Source: Pseudomonadota bacterium
GTDB lineage: Bacteria; Pseudomonadota; Alphaproteobacteria; Micropepsales; Micropepsaceae
DNA: 19,408 nt
Reading direction: 5' to 3'
Assembly (NCBI GenBank): GCA_025360685.1
Contig: JANYBR010000390.1
Span: 1-19,408 of the forward strand
In this document: positions 8,455-16,058 of the stretch, piece after piece
How positions within the stretch are numbered: the stretch's first letter is position 1
How the letters are laid out: each line of letters starts with the position of its first letter
The notes under the pieces: generated by a model
Told to the model about the DNA's origin: nothing
The model's input: only the letters and a program-made list of their open reading frames with translations
The model's database searches: none
Made by a program: the position numbers and the translations under genes

Positions 8455-9035
8455 TGCAATCCCCTGCTCCCGGGCTTCACTGCGGGTATGTTCCTCAGAT
8501 GGGGCGGAAGTTTATCGGCTTCCCAAGCCGGCACCTTCAACGTCGCGAGCGCGACCAGGTTCACGCCGATCTTCGCCTTGCCTCCCGAACGATCGATCAG
8601 GCACGCGGCAGCGACGGGTTTGCCACCAGCCGCCTTGATGGCGTCGATGCACTCTCGAGACGACACGCCGGTTGAGATGATGTCCTCGACCATCAGCACG
8701 GGCTGGTTCCTGGTAAGTTTGAAATTTCGCCGTAGCTGGAACTTGCCCTCGACCCTCTCGACATACATCGCCGGCAGGCCGAGCTGACGGCCCATTTCAT
8801 AGCCCGGCACGATTCCGCCCACGGCGGGCGAAACAATCGCGGTGAATGCCTGCCTGACTTCGGCGCGAACTTTCTCGGCAAGCGCCTTGCAAAGCTTGGC
8901 GGTGCGCTCGGCATCCTGAAACACCAGCGCCTTCTGCAAGAACATGTCGGCGTGCAGCCCGGACGACAGGATGAAGTGTCCCTCAAGCAGGGCCCCGGCC
9001 TTCCTGAATTCGCTCAGCACCTGTTCGTTCGTCAC
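8451..9035 (-). CDS. pyrE: Orotate phosphoribosyltransferase
   Basis: PyrE joins orotate to PRPP, giving orotidine 5'-phosphate in pyrimidine synthesis. The 194-residue protein contains the PRPP-binding signature VLMVEDIISTGVSS (113-126) and the substrate-loop region ERVEGKFQLRR (93-103). It starts at GTG 9035, directly after the spoT stop, and its own stop overlaps the next gene's GTG by four bases. Both junctions suggest coupled translation. Length and motifs fit the PyrE subfamily found in alphaproteobacteria and some Gram-positives. Confidence 0.94.
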   Translation of the reverse strand: MTNEQVLSEFRKAGALLEGHFILSSGLHADMFLQKALVFQDAERTAKLCKALAEKVRAEVRQAFTAIVSPAVGGIVPGYEMGRQLGLPAMYVERVEGKFQLRRNFKLTRNQPVLMVEDIISTGVSSRECIDAIKAAGGKPVAAACLIDRSGGKAKIGVNLVALATLKVPAWEADKLPPHLRNIPAVKPGSRGLQ

Positions 9036-11282
9036 CTAAACGCGCTCCTTCTCCCGCACGCGGTCGACCGATTCGACGGCCGCGTTCACGCGTAGCGCGC
9101 CCAGGATGTTCTGCAAATGCGCCAGATCGCGCACTTCAATGTCGACGGTAAACTCAAAATAGAGCGGGTTGCGGTTGGTGACCTTCATGTTGAAGATGTT
9201 GCCGCCATTGTTGGCGATCACGTTCATGACGGCGGCCAGCGAGCCGGGAGCGTTCTTCACCCGCACCAGCACGCGGGCGATCGAAGGTCCTCCCTCGGCC
9301 GCATGCATACCCCAAGTCACATCCAGCCAGTCCTCCATTCCGGACTGGGCGGATTCGAGCTCGGCGCAATCGATCGTGTGGATGACCGCGCCTTCGCCGG
9401 GGACCATCAGCCCGACGATGCGGTCGCCGGGCAGCGGGTGGCAGCACTGTCCGAGACGATATGAGATGCCTTCGGTCAGGCCGCGGATCGAGATTGGCTT
9501 CTTCGTCTTGGGTTCGGCGAACGCGGCCTGTTTGCGCCGCTCCGGATCGAGCTTGAACTCCGGAAAGATGGCTTCGAGCACTTCGTGCCCACGCAGAGCG
9601 CCGCGGCCCACTTCGGCAAAGACATCATCGGCTTTGGAAAGATGCAGTTTTTTGGCAACCTCGCCCACCGCTTTGTCCGTAAGTTCCGCGCCTTCGTCGG
9701 CGAATACCTTTTTGAGGATATTCCGGCCGAACTTCACATGCTCACCACGTTGGGCGTGACGCAGGAAGCGGCGGATTTCGGCGCGCGCACGACCGGTCAC
9801 AACGAACTGTTCCCAAAGCGGAGAGGGCGTCTGTTCCTTGGTGCGGATGATCTCGACCTGGTCGCCGTTGCGCAGCGGGGTGTGCAGCGGCACATGTGCG
9901 CCGTTCACTTTGGCACCGACTGTCGAATTGCCGATGTCGGTGTGCAAGGTGTAGGCGAAGTCGATCGGCGTGGCGCCACGCGGCAGCGAGATCAGGTCTC
10001 CCTTTGGCGTGAAACAGAAGACCTGGTCCTGGTACATGTTGAGGCGGGAGTTCTCGAGAAACTCCTCCGCGCTGTCCTCGCGCTCCAACAGATCGACCAT
10101 CTCGCGCAGCCAGCCATAAGCGCGGTCTTCGCCCTCGCCTTGCGAACCTTCGTGTTCACGATAGCGCCAATGCGCCGCGACGCCCCGTTCGGCGATGTCG
10201 TGCATGGTCTGCGTTCGAATCTGGACTTCTACGCGCTGTTTCTCGGGGCCGATAACGGTGGTGTGTATCGAGCGGTAACCATTGGTTTTCGGGGTCGAAA
10301 TGAAATCCTTGAACCGTGTCGGAACCATCTGCCAGTTCTGGTGCAGCACGCCGAGCGCGCGGTAGCAGTCGTCTTCCGTCTTCACGATGACGCGGAAACC
10401 GAAAATATCGGACAGAGCTTCGAAGTTCAGCTGTTTGTCCTTGAGCTTGCGCCAGATCGAAAAAGCGCGTTTGGCGCGGCCATAGACCCAGGCGTCGATG
10501 TCGTGCTCGGCCAGCTTGCGCTTGATCTGGTCTGCGATGCGGCCAATCCGGTCGCCCGACGCGTCGTCGAGGCGGGCAAGTCGCGTGACGATGGAGTTGC
10601 GCGCCTCGGGATTGAGCTCGGCGAATGCGAGGTCCTCGAGTTCCTCGCGCATGTTCTGCATTCCGATGCGCCCGGCCAGTGGGGCGTAGATGTCCTGTGT
10701 CTCCTGCGCGATGCGCCGTCGCTTTTCGGTACTCTCGATGAACTGCAAGGTGCGCATGTTGTGCAGGCGGTCGGCAAGCTTCACCAGAAGCACGCGGATG
10801 TCGTTGGTGATCGCCAGCATGAGCTTGCGGAAATTCTCCGCCTGCTTGGTGCGCTCCGAGAACAGCTCGAGTTGCGACAGCTTCGTCACGCCGTCGACCA
10901 GATTGGCGATCTCCTCGCCGAAACTGGCCTTGATGTCGTCGTAGGTGGCGAGCGTATCCTCGATCGTGTCGTGCAGCAGCGCGGTGACGATCGTGGCCAC
11001 ATCGAGTTTGAGGTCGGTCAGGATCGCGGCGACTTCGAGTGGGTGGGCGAAATAAGGATCGCCGGAAGCGCGGAACTGTTTGCCGTGCGCCTTCATGGCG
11101 TAGACATAGGCCTTGTTCAGCAACGCCTCGTCGGCGTCCGGATCATAAGCTTTGACGCGATCGACCAACTCGGTCTGCCGCATCAGGCGGCGGCGGTTGG
11201 GTTTGGCCGGCGCAGCTGCAGCCGCGGGAACAGGCTCGGCCTGCCCCGTGCCTTTGGTATTGGGCGACACCGGTGCGCTCAT
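9036..11282 (-). CDS. spoT: Bifunctional (p)ppGpp synthetase/hydrolase, Rel/SpoT family
   Basis: This enzyme (also called rel or rsh) makes and degrades (p)ppGpp, the stringent-response alarmone. The 748-residue protein has an Ala/Pro-rich N-terminal tail (about 1-30), then an HD hydrolase domain with His80, HDTIED (104-109) and VKLADRLHNMRTL. The synthetase domain has RFKDFISTPKTNGYRSIHTT and EVQIRT. A TGS domain (VFCFTPKGDLISLPRGATP), a zinc/RIS-like region with CCHPLPGD, and a C-terminal ACT domain follow. Both active sites look intact, as expected where one enzyme does both jobs. I chose ATG 11282; a longer frame starting at TTG 11375 would run through the rpoZ terminator. No Shine-Dalgarno is visible before the ATG. 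Confidence 0.97.
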   Translation of the reverse strand: MSAPVSPNTKGTGQAEPVPAAAAAPAKPNRRRLMRQTELVDRVKAYDPDADEALLNKAYVYAMKAHGKQFRASGDPYFAHPLEVAAILTDLKLDVATIVTALLHDTIEDTLATYDDIKASFGEEIANLVDGVTKLSQLELFSERTKQAENFRKLMLAITNDIRVLLVKLADRLHNMRTLQFIESTEKRRRIAQETQDIYAPLAGRIGMQNMREELEDLAFAELNPEARNSIVTRLARLDDASGDRIGRIADQIKRKLAEHDIDAWVYGRAKRAFSIWRKLKDKQLNFEALSDIFGFRVIVKTEDDCYRALGVLHQNWQMVPTRFKDFISTPKTNGYRSIHTTVIGPEKQRVEVQIRTQTMHDIAERGVAAHWRYREHEGSQGEGEDRAYGWLREMVDLLEREDSAEEFLENSRLNMYQDQVFCFTPKGDLISLPRGATPIDFAYTLHTDIGNSTVGAKVNGAHVPLHTPLRNGDQVEIIRTKEQTPSPLWEQFVVTGRARAEIRRFLRHAQRGEHVKFGRNILKKVFADEGAELTDKAVGEVAKKLHLSKADDVFAEVGRGALRGHEVLEAIFPEFKLDPERRKQAAFAEPKTKKPISIRGLTEGISYRLGQCCHPLPGDRIVGLMVPGEGAVIHTIDCAELESAQSGMEDWLDVTWGMHAAEGGPSIARVLVRVKNAPGSLAAVMNVIANNGGNIFNMKVTNRNPLYFEFTVDIEVRDLAHLQNILGALRVNAAVESVDRVREKERV

Positions 11283-11288
11283 CGCGTC

Positions 11289-11294
11289 AATATA
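11289..11294 (-). promoter_or_regulatory. Possible -10 element for a leaderless spoT transcript
   Basis: On the minus strand TATATT lies six bases upstream of the spoT ATG, in an AT-rich patch of an otherwise GC-rich region. If it is a -10 box, transcription would begin at or within a base or two of the start codon, which would explain the missing Shine-Dalgarno. No convincing -35 is seen at 16-18 bp spacing, so support is weak. Confidence 0.3.
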
Positions 11295-11341
11295 TAGGAA
11301 GAATTGCCGAAGTCGGTGCTGCGAAATTGTCCCAAAACGGC

Positions 11342-11367
11342 AAAAGGCGGTGCTTTTGGCACCGCCC
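11342..11367 (-). terminator. Intrinsic terminator after rpoZ
   Basis: On the minus strand the stem GGCGGTGC / GCACCGCC (11359-11366 with 11346-11353) closes a CAAAA loop and is followed at once by TTTT (11345-11342), then GCCG and another TTTT. It lies about 70 bp after the rpoZ stop and 60 bp before spoT. The two genes may therefore be expressed at different levels despite their conserved adjacency. Confidence 0.75.
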
Positions 11368-11438
11368 TTGCGCAATTCACTCGGTTTTCTGATGGCCTTC
11401 TCTGGTGCTCCGGGCGTTCGCCTACGACGAACTGCTCC

Positions 11439-11825
11439 TCACTCCTCGTAATCCGCTTCCGGTTCCGGCTGCGGTTCGGCGCGGCGCTGTGCTTCTGTCG
11501 TCAGCGCCCGAAGCAGTTCTTCCTCGGTCACCTGGCGGAACGCGCTGTCCTCGCGAGCGTCATCGGAGTCGGGGCGTGCCTCCTCCGGCTCGTCGACCTC
11601 GGCATGCTTCTGCAGGCTCTTGATGTACTCTTCCTTGGCCTCATCGGGCTTGATTTCCTTTGCCGCAATCTCGCGCAGCGCCACGACGGGGTTCTTGTCG
11701 CGGTCGCGATCGACCAACGGCTCGGCGCCGCCCGAAAGCTGGCGGGCGCGGAAACCGGCGACCAGGACCAGATCGAACCGGTTGGGAATCTTGTCGACGC
11801 AATCTTCAACGGTAACGCGAGCCAT
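11439..11825 (-). CDS. rpoZ: RNA polymerase omega subunit
   Basis: Omega binds the beta' subunit, helps core assembly, and forms part of a ppGpp-binding site in E. coli. The N-terminal core MARVTVEDCVDKIPNRFDLV (1-20), the segment AGFRARQLSGGAEPLV and the motif NPVVALREIA are diagnostic. At 128 residues it is longer than E. coli omega (91) because of a strongly acidic C-terminal tail (about 75-128, rich in Glu/Asp), as in other alphaproteobacteria. AAGGA upstream of the ATG is a good ribosome-binding site. It is followed by a terminator and then spoT, matching the familiar rpoZ-spoT pairing. Confidence 0.95.
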   Translation of the reverse strand: MARVTVEDCVDKIPNRFDLVLVAGFRARQLSGGAEPLVDRDRDKNPVVALREIAAKEIKPDEAKEEYIKSLQKHAEVDEPEEARPDSDDAREDSAFRQVTEEELLRALTTEAQRRAEPQPEPEADYEE

Positions 11826-11901
11826 AGAAATCCTTATCTTTCAGGGTCTTAGCCGCGCGAACGGCGCAAATCGGGACAAAACCGCTTGGAAGGCCGCGGA
11901 C

Positions 11902-11929
11902 GTTATACGAGAGGCGCGGGCGGCACAAG
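11902..11929 (-). promoter_or_regulatory. Predicted sigma-70-type promoter for rpoZ
   Basis: On the minus strand CTTGTG (11929-11924) and TATAAC (11907-11902) are separated by 16 bp. The -35 has the CTTG core common in alphaproteobacteria. Transcription would begin near 11895, giving a leader of about 70 nt before the rpoZ ATG at 11825. Confidence 0.45.
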
Positions 11930-11949
11930 GCGGCAGCGAACCCATACTC

Positions 11950-12495
11950 TTAGCTTTTCCCGGGCGTTTCCAACTGCACGGCCTTGTGCTGCTCGAGCAG
12001 CGGCCGGGTTCGGATCCACATGTGCCAGGCGCTGGCGAGCCCGCGGGCCGCGACGAACAAAAGTAGCGCGTCGGCCGCGCCGACCCATGTGGTGGCGTGA
12101 TGGATGGCAAACGGCGGAGACGACGCACCACTCCCGATGCCACCCTTCATCAGGTACTCGACGGCGAAGCGCGCGATAAAAGCCCCGGCAGTCAGCGCCG
12201 TGCCGAACGCCGTGGGCTTACTCGTGATGGTTCCCGTCGCCGAATCCAGGGTGAGTTCGACATGCTGGGCACTGAACCAGCCCACTGCCGCGCCGGCCGG
12301 AATGGCGGCTGCGAACATGGCGAGTGGCAACAGCCCGGGAAACGGCTTGCCCAACAAAGTCGACACACTGAGCACGGTGATGATGATCGGATATCGCCAA
12401 AGCGAGTTGACCTTCACGCGCCGGGGCTTCGAACCGCGACGGAGGATCAGGACTAGCGCCAAGGCGGGAGCGATGTAGGGCGCGAACTGATTCAT
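11950..12495 (-). CDS. Small inner-membrane protein, possibly CcdC/DUF1453-like
   Basis: The 181-residue product is very hydrophobic, with about four to five membrane segments: APYIAPALALVLILRR near the start, YPIIITVLSVSTLL, GLLPLAMFAAAIPAGAAVGW, a segment around TALTAGAFIARFAVEYLM, and AADALLLFVAARGLASA near the end. The short basic loop RRGSKPRRVKV follows the first helix. The layout and the phrase LTLDSATGTITSKPT between helices recall CcdC/DUF1453-like proteins, a tentative match. ATG 12495 was chosen because GAGGACAGGACG lies just upstream; a longer frame to 12735 has an unlikely polar N-terminus. It may be transcribed from the 12496-12611 gap it shares with the divergent gene. Function is unknown. 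Confidence 0.72.
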   Translation of the reverse strand: MNQFAPYIAPALALVLILRRGSKPRRVKVNSLWRYPIIITVLSVSTLLGKPFPGLLPLAMFAAAIPAGAAVGWFSAQHVELTLDSATGTITSKPTAFGTALTAGAFIARFAVEYLMKGGIGSGASSPPFAIHHATTWVGAADALLLFVAARGLASAWHMWIRTRPLLEQHKAVQLETPGKS

Positions 12496-12611
12496 CGTCC
12501 TGTCCTCGTTGGCCCAACCGCGACGAAATTCGCTCCGGTGCCCCTCATTTCGCCACGATATTGGCATGCAATCGGCGAGCGTCAAATCCTGAGAGTCCGT
12601 GGGGTACTGAC

Positions 12612-13181
12612 ATGACAATCCGCTTGCGCCTCGCATTGCTCGCATCGGCGGTCGTTCCGGCGGTCGCTTGTGCAGCCTCCGTTCCGATCGGATGGCACAG
12701 CTACCGCGACACCAGCCTTGGCTTTTCGATTTCATACCCTAACGGCTGGACGGTGGACTCGAACTTTGTCTCTGTTTCGCTCGGTCCCGATCATGAGATC
12801 AAGGGCACCGCTTTCGTCATTCCACCGAGTCTGGCACGTGGCACAAACCTTTCGAGCGACAATACGCAAATCTCGATCGAGAGCATTCCCGGCGGGGACT
12901 GCAAGCCGAGCCAGTTCGTCGAACCAGCCGAACACATCGGCAAGCTGATGGCAGATAGAAGGACGTATCGCACCGCAACGAGCGAAGACGCCGGTGCAGG
13001 CAATCGCTACGAGACGTTGCTGTTCGTCGTCGACGGCACGTCTCCGTGCATTGCGGTGCGCTACCTGATCCACTCGACGAACATCGGCAACTATGATCCA
13101 GGAACGATCAAGCCGTTCGACCGCGACAAGTTGATCAAACAGTTCGACGCCGTCCGCGCGACGCTCAGGCTCAGTCCGTGA
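12612..13181 (+). CDS. Exported protein of unknown function with PsbP-like N-terminal motif
   Basis: The 189-residue product has a signal peptide (MTIRLRLALLASAVVPAVAC, cleavage near residue 22). The mature protein opens with GWHSYRDTSLGFSISYPNGW, a pattern seen at the start of PsbP-like folds, but I cannot assign a family. Two cysteines in the mature region (GDCKPSQ and SPCIAV) could form a periplasmic disulfide. The start is ATG 12612, with a weak GTGGGG upstream; the frame upstream of it (from 12561) encodes a polar stretch and was rejected. The last 11 bp overlap the 3' end of convergent folK, and no terminator is visible at that junction. Confidence 0.78.
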   Translation: MTIRLRLALLASAVVPAVACAASVPIGWHSYRDTSLGFSISYPNGWTVDSNFVSVSLGPDHEIKGTAFVIPPSLARGTNLSSDNTQISIESIPGGDCKPSQFVEPAEHIGKLMADRRTYRTATSEDAGAGNRYETLLFVVDGTSPCIAVRYLIHSTNIGNYDPGTIKPFDRDKLIKQFDAVRATLRLSP

Positions 13182-13662
13182 GTCTTCGAATATCGCGCGC
13201 GTCAGGCGGCAGAGTGGCGATGAGGGCAGCGACCGTCTGTCCGGTCACCGGATGGCGCCAGCCGGGCGCAATATCCTCGAGCGGGACAAGGACAAATCCG
13301 CGTTCGCTCAGGCGCGGATGCGGCAACCTTGGCGGGCCGGATTCAATGCGGCCGTCATAGTCGAGCAGATCGAGATCCAGCGTCCTGGGAGCATTTCTTG
13401 CGGCGCGCCGGCGACCAAATTTCATCTCGACCTGGTGCAAGAGTTCCATCAGGTCGGCGGGCAACAGGGTTGTTTCAATGCGAGCGACGGCGTTCACGAA
13501 AGGCGGATCGGCGGGATCGGGCCACGCCTTTGTTACGCAATAAAAAGATACCGCATCGATACGAACGCCGCTGCGGGAAAGCTCGTCGAGCGCGGCTTTA
13601 AGCGTGTCTCGCGGCGCTCCGGCGCGTGACGGAAGATTGGCCCCGAGCGCGATCACGATCAT
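13171..13662 (-). CDS. folK: 2-amino-4-hydroxy-6-hydroxymethyldihydropteridine pyrophosphokinase
   Basis: FolK transfers pyrophosphate from ATP to the hydroxymethyl pterin in folate synthesis. The 163-residue protein has IALGANLPS at the N-terminus, PPFVNAVARIET, FGRRRAARNAPRTLDLDLL (the HPPK signature with the metal-binding DLDLL) and PHPRLSERGFVLVPL. It starts at ATG 13662; a GTG at 13677 would add five residues. Neither start has an obvious Shine-Dalgarno. It is divergent from the NYN gene and its 3' end overlaps the convergent exported-protein gene by 11 bp. Confidence 0.94.
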   Translation of the reverse strand: MIVIALGANLPSRAGAPRDTLKAALDELSRSGVRIDAVSFYCVTKAWPDPADPPFVNAVARIETTLLPADLMELLHQVEMKFGRRRAARNAPRTLDLDLLDYDGRIESGPPRLPHPRLSERGFVLVPLEDIAPGWRHPVTGQTVAALIATLPPDARDIRRLTD

Positions 13663-13745
13663 ATGTGAAAGCCGCACTTGAACGCATCGTGCGTTGGATT
13701 AGAAGAACAGGCGGCGTACGGGGGGACTATTCCGTGTCGGCCTTG

Positions 13746-14339
13746 ATGTTCACAGGAGCGCATTATGTTGTTCTACCCCAGGAGAAGCTGGCGCTGTTCA
13801 TTGATGGAGCAAATCTTTACGGCGCCGCGAAGGGACTGCAATTCGACATCGACTATAAGCGTCTGCTCGAGCTGTTCGCACGCAAGGGCATCCTCGTGCG
13901 CGCTTTCTACTATACAGCGGTCGCCGAGGATCAGGAATTCTCACCCCTGCGCCCGCTCGTCGACTGGCTCGACTACAACGGTTTTGCGGTCGTCACCAAA
14001 CCACTCAAGGAATTCACCGACGCCCAGGGCCGCCGCCGAGTGAAGGGCAACATGGACATCGAACTCGCCATCGACGTGATGGAGATGGCAGAACAGGTCG
14101 ACCACATCGTGATCTTTTCCGGCGACGGCGATTTTCGCCGTCTGGTCGAAGCAGCCCAGCGCAAAGGCCGCCGGGTCAGCGTGGTCTCGACCATCCGCAC
14201 CCAGCCGCCGATGGTCGCCGACGAGCTGCGCCGCCAAGCCGATAATTTCATCGAATTGGAAGACCTCAAGTCCCAGATTGTGCGCGAAGGCGGTCCGCGC
14301 ACGGCAGCGGCATCGCCGCACTACGCACAAAGCGCTTGA
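13746..14339 (+). CDS. NYN-domain (LabA/DUF88-like) predicted nuclease, start region possibly frameshifted
   Basis: NYN domains are PIN-like folds with acidic metal-binding residues, usually linked to RNA cleavage. With ATG 13746 there are 197 residues: LALFIDGANLY with Asp20, KGNMDIELAIDVME with Asp104 and Asp110, and FSGDGDFRRLVE with Asp127 and Asp129. STIRTQPPMVADELRRQAD completes the domain. The start is doubtful. A well-placed AGGAG precedes ATG 13765, but that ATG reads MLFYP and then leaves the frame. Adding one base in the CCCC tract at 13776-13779 would give MLFYPQEKLALFIDGANLY, a typical family start as I recall it. The UDG gene follows with a 4-bp overlap. Function in vivo is not known. 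Confidence 0.85.
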   Translation: MFTGAHYVVLPQEKLALFIDGANLYGAAKGLQFDIDYKRLLELFARKGILVRAFYYTAVAEDQEFSPLRPLVDWLDYNGFAVVTKPLKEFTDAQGRRRVKGNMDIELAIDVMEMAEQVDHIVIFSGDGDFRRLVEAAQRKGRRVSVVSTIRTQPPMVADELRRQADNFIELEDLKSQIVREGGPRTAAASPHYAQSA

Positions 14340-14986
14340 ACGCAGTGGGAACGGCCGAGCCGCGGCGCGACTGCAAGCTCTGTCCGCGTCTGGCAGAGTT
14401 CCGTGCGGCGAACCGCACGACACTTCCGGACCATTTCAATGCGCCGGTGCCGACGTTCGGCGCGAACAATGCGCGACTGCTGATCGTCGGGCTTGCGCCG
14501 GGTCTTCATGGCGCCAACCGAACCGGCCGGCCGTTCACCGGCGATTATGCCGGCGACTTGCTCTACGCGACATTGCTTCGCCACGGACTGGCGAAGGGCA
14601 AATATCTGGAGCTCGCCGAAGACGGGCTCGAACTCGTCGACTGCGCCATCAGCAACGCTGTGCGCTGTGTGCCACCGCAGAACAAGCCGACACCGATCGA
14701 GATTAAGACCTGCCGCCCGTTCCTTGCAGCCCTGATCGCGAGCATGCCGCACCTGCGCACGATCCTCGCACTCGGCAAGATCGCGCATGACAGCGTTTGC
14801 GATACTTTGGGAGCCAAAAAGTCGTCGCATCCGTTCGGACACGGCAAGTCGTACCAGATTGGAAAACTCAAACTGATCGCGAGCTATCACTGCTCGCGCT
14901 ACAACACCAACACGGGCGTGCTGACCGAAGCGATGTTCGACGCAGTGGTGAAGCAGGCGAAACTTGCGGCGATGCCTCAACTATAG
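14336..14986 (+). CDS. Uracil-DNA glycosylase, Fe-S family 5 (UDGb) type
   Basis: It should remove uracil or other deaminated bases from DNA at the start of base-excision repair. The 216-residue protein carries four cysteines placed for a 4Fe-4S cluster (Cys13, Cys16, Cys111, Cys126). Motif A, GLAPGLHGANRTGRPFTGD (52-70), is of the family-5 kind, lacking the polar residue used by family-1 enzymes. The C-terminal motif is SYHCSRYNTNTG, with Cys where archaeal UDGb has Pro. The start is TTG 14336, overlapping the NYN stop (TTGA); GTG 14345 is an alternative. The two genes appear co-expressed. Its last 10 bp overlap the convergent sulfite-oxidase-like gene. Confidence 0.9.
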   Translation: MNAVGTAEPRRDCKLCPRLAEFRAANRTTLPDHFNAPVPTFGANNARLLIVGLAPGLHGANRTGRPFTGDYAGDLLYATLLRHGLAKGKYLELAEDGLELVDCAISNAVRCVPPQNKPTPIEIKTCRPFLAALIASMPHLRTILALGKIAHDSVCDTLGAKKSSHPFGHGKSYQIGKLKLIASYHCSRYNTNTGVLTEAMFDAVVKQAKLAAMPQL

Positions 14987-15651
14987 CGTTCTTCCTTCCA
15001 CGGATCGCCTTCGTTGTGATAGCCGCGGACTTCCCAGAAGCCGGGCTGGTCCTCGGACATGAAGACGATACGCGTCACCCATTTCGCGCTCTTCCAGAAA
15101 TACCAGTCCGGCACGATCACACGCACCGGTCCGCCATGCTCGCGCGGGATCGGCTTGCCTTCCCAGGAGTGGGCGAGCAGCACATTTTTGTCGGCGAAGA
15201 CCGAGGCCTTCACGTTGGTGGTGTAGCCGTCATAGGAATGAAACACGATGTGCCTGGCTTCCGGTTTCGGTTTGACGAGTTCCAGGAGCGTGCGCGAGGC
15301 CACGCCGCGCCAATGATTGTCGTAGCGGCTCCACGACGTGACGCAGTGGATATCGCTGACGGAGTCCTCCTGCGGCAGTGCCTTGAACTGTTCGAACGTC
15401 AAAGCGACAGGATTGTCGACCAGGCCCATCACCTGCAGGCGCCAGTTCGCCAGCTTTACGTCCGGTTGGACGCCAAGATCGAGCACCGGCCAGTTCTTTA
15501 CTTCCTTCTGACCGGGCGGCAGGCGGTTGACGTGACCCGTGTCCGGCCGGCCGGTGATAAGACGACCCTCGGCGGCCCATTCCTGTTTGGAGCGGATCAG
15601 CTTGTCCTTGATCTTGCCGATGAGGCCGGGCCGGTCCTCGCTGTCGCTCAT
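14977..15651 (-). CDS. Sulfite-oxidase-like molybdopterin oxidoreductase, cytoplasmic
   Basis: The 224-residue protein matches the SUOX/MsrP-type molybdopterin fold: VMGLVDNPVALTFEQFKALP, the likely Mo-ligating Cys103 in DIHCVTSWSRYDNHWRGV, GGPVRVIVPDWYFWKSAKWV, and a C-terminal FWEVRGYHNEGDPW. There is no Tat or Sec signal peptide, so unlike MsrP/YedY it should be cytoplasmic; it resembles the YuiH-type group. Substrate is unknown. ATG 15651 is preceded by GAGGAGAACGTC; an upstream GTG at 15705 would add 18 unlikely residues. No molybdenum-cofactor gene or haem partner lies nearby. Upstream lies the structured gap next to smpB. Confidence 0.87.
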   Translation of the reverse strand: MSDSEDRPGLIGKIKDKLIRSKQEWAAEGRLITGRPDTGHVNRLPPGQKEVKNWPVLDLGVQPDVKLANWRLQVMGLVDNPVALTFEQFKALPQEDSVSDIHCVTSWSRYDNHWRGVASRTLLELVKPKPEARHIVFHSYDGYTTNVKASVFADKNVLLAHSWEGKPIPREHGGPVRVIVPDWYFWKSAKWVTRIVFMSEDQPGFWEVRGYHNEGDPWKEERYS

Positions 15652-15728
15652 GACGTTCTCCTCGCATCGCCAGACTAAGACGGCCCGCTTGAATTCGGCA
15701 ACCACAGCGACTTCCGTTCATGGCAGAC

Positions 15729-15761
15729 AAAAAAAGAGCTTCCCGCCGGAGAACCGGCAGG
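15729..15761 (-). terminator. Intrinsic terminator upstream of the sulfite-oxidase-like gene
   Basis: On the minus strand CCTGCCGG / CCGGCGGG (15761-15754 with 15749-15742) forms an 8-bp stem with one U-G pair and a TTCT loop. AAGCTC and then seven T residues (15735-15729) follow. The six-base gap before the T run is longer than ideal. It could end transcription from smpB or from a small RNA starting in the AT-rich island. Confidence 0.5.
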
Positions 15762-15900
15762 TTGGGCAAGCCATATTGGCAAATCCGGAGGAGCGGCCGG
15801 CGGTAATGCCGGAGGATTAACTCGCATCCGGTGTGCCGGACGGAGCCGCCTTTTCCACTTGAGCTGCACGTCCGATGCGATTGCGCCGACCGTGAGTTCC
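15762..15900 (-). ncRNA. Candidate structured small RNA (strand inferred from the terminator)
   Basis: A 7-bp stem TCGCATC (15822-15828) / GATGCGA (15874-15880) encloses the small hairpin TCCGG-TGTG-CCGGA (15827-15840) and a GGAC/GTCC pairing, which together could make a three-way junction. The segment lies between an AT-rich island near 15950 that could hold a promoter and a minus-strand terminator at 15729-15761. I do not recognise the family; it lacks the tag reading frame expected of tmRNA. The call rests on visible pairing only. Confidence 0.3.
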
Positions 15901-16033
15901 AGGATCGAAGTGCATATAGGTAGCGTTTGGTGCGACTGCGATAAATTTATGCAGAAAATTCAATAATAATTTTCCTGCCTCGCCTCACGCCGATACCGCT
16001 CACGCGTTCTAGAGGTGCTGCGCGTGTTGGGCG

Positions 16034-16058
16034 GCGAAAGTTCGGCTGAAGCTTTCGC
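16034..16058 (-). other. Hairpin just after the smpB stop
   Basis: GCGAAAG TTC GGCT GAA (G) CTTTCGC folds into a 10-bp stem with one bulged base and a four-base loop, ten bases beyond the smpB stop. There is no adjacent T run on either strand, so it may protect the 3' end or act as part of a longer RNA structure rather than as a classic terminator. Confidence 0.4.

Noticed and set aside
9585..11297. 570-residue open frame antisense to spoT
   Set aside because: It lies fully opposite a certain gene, shows no recognisable motif, and long antisense frames are expected in GC-rich DNA.
13720..13725. G6 tract upstream of the NYN gene as a phase-variation switch
   Set aside because: It is short and lies before every plausible start, so slippage would not change the protein.
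15720..15806. 28-residue, very basic plus-strand frame (starts MADKKRASRRR)
   Set aside because: No Shine-Dalgarno, and its A-rich and CCGG parts are better explained by the minus-strand terminator.
15675..15869. 64-residue minus-strand frame in the smpB gap
   Set aside because: It reads straight through the predicted terminator and lacks a ribosome-binding site or known motif.
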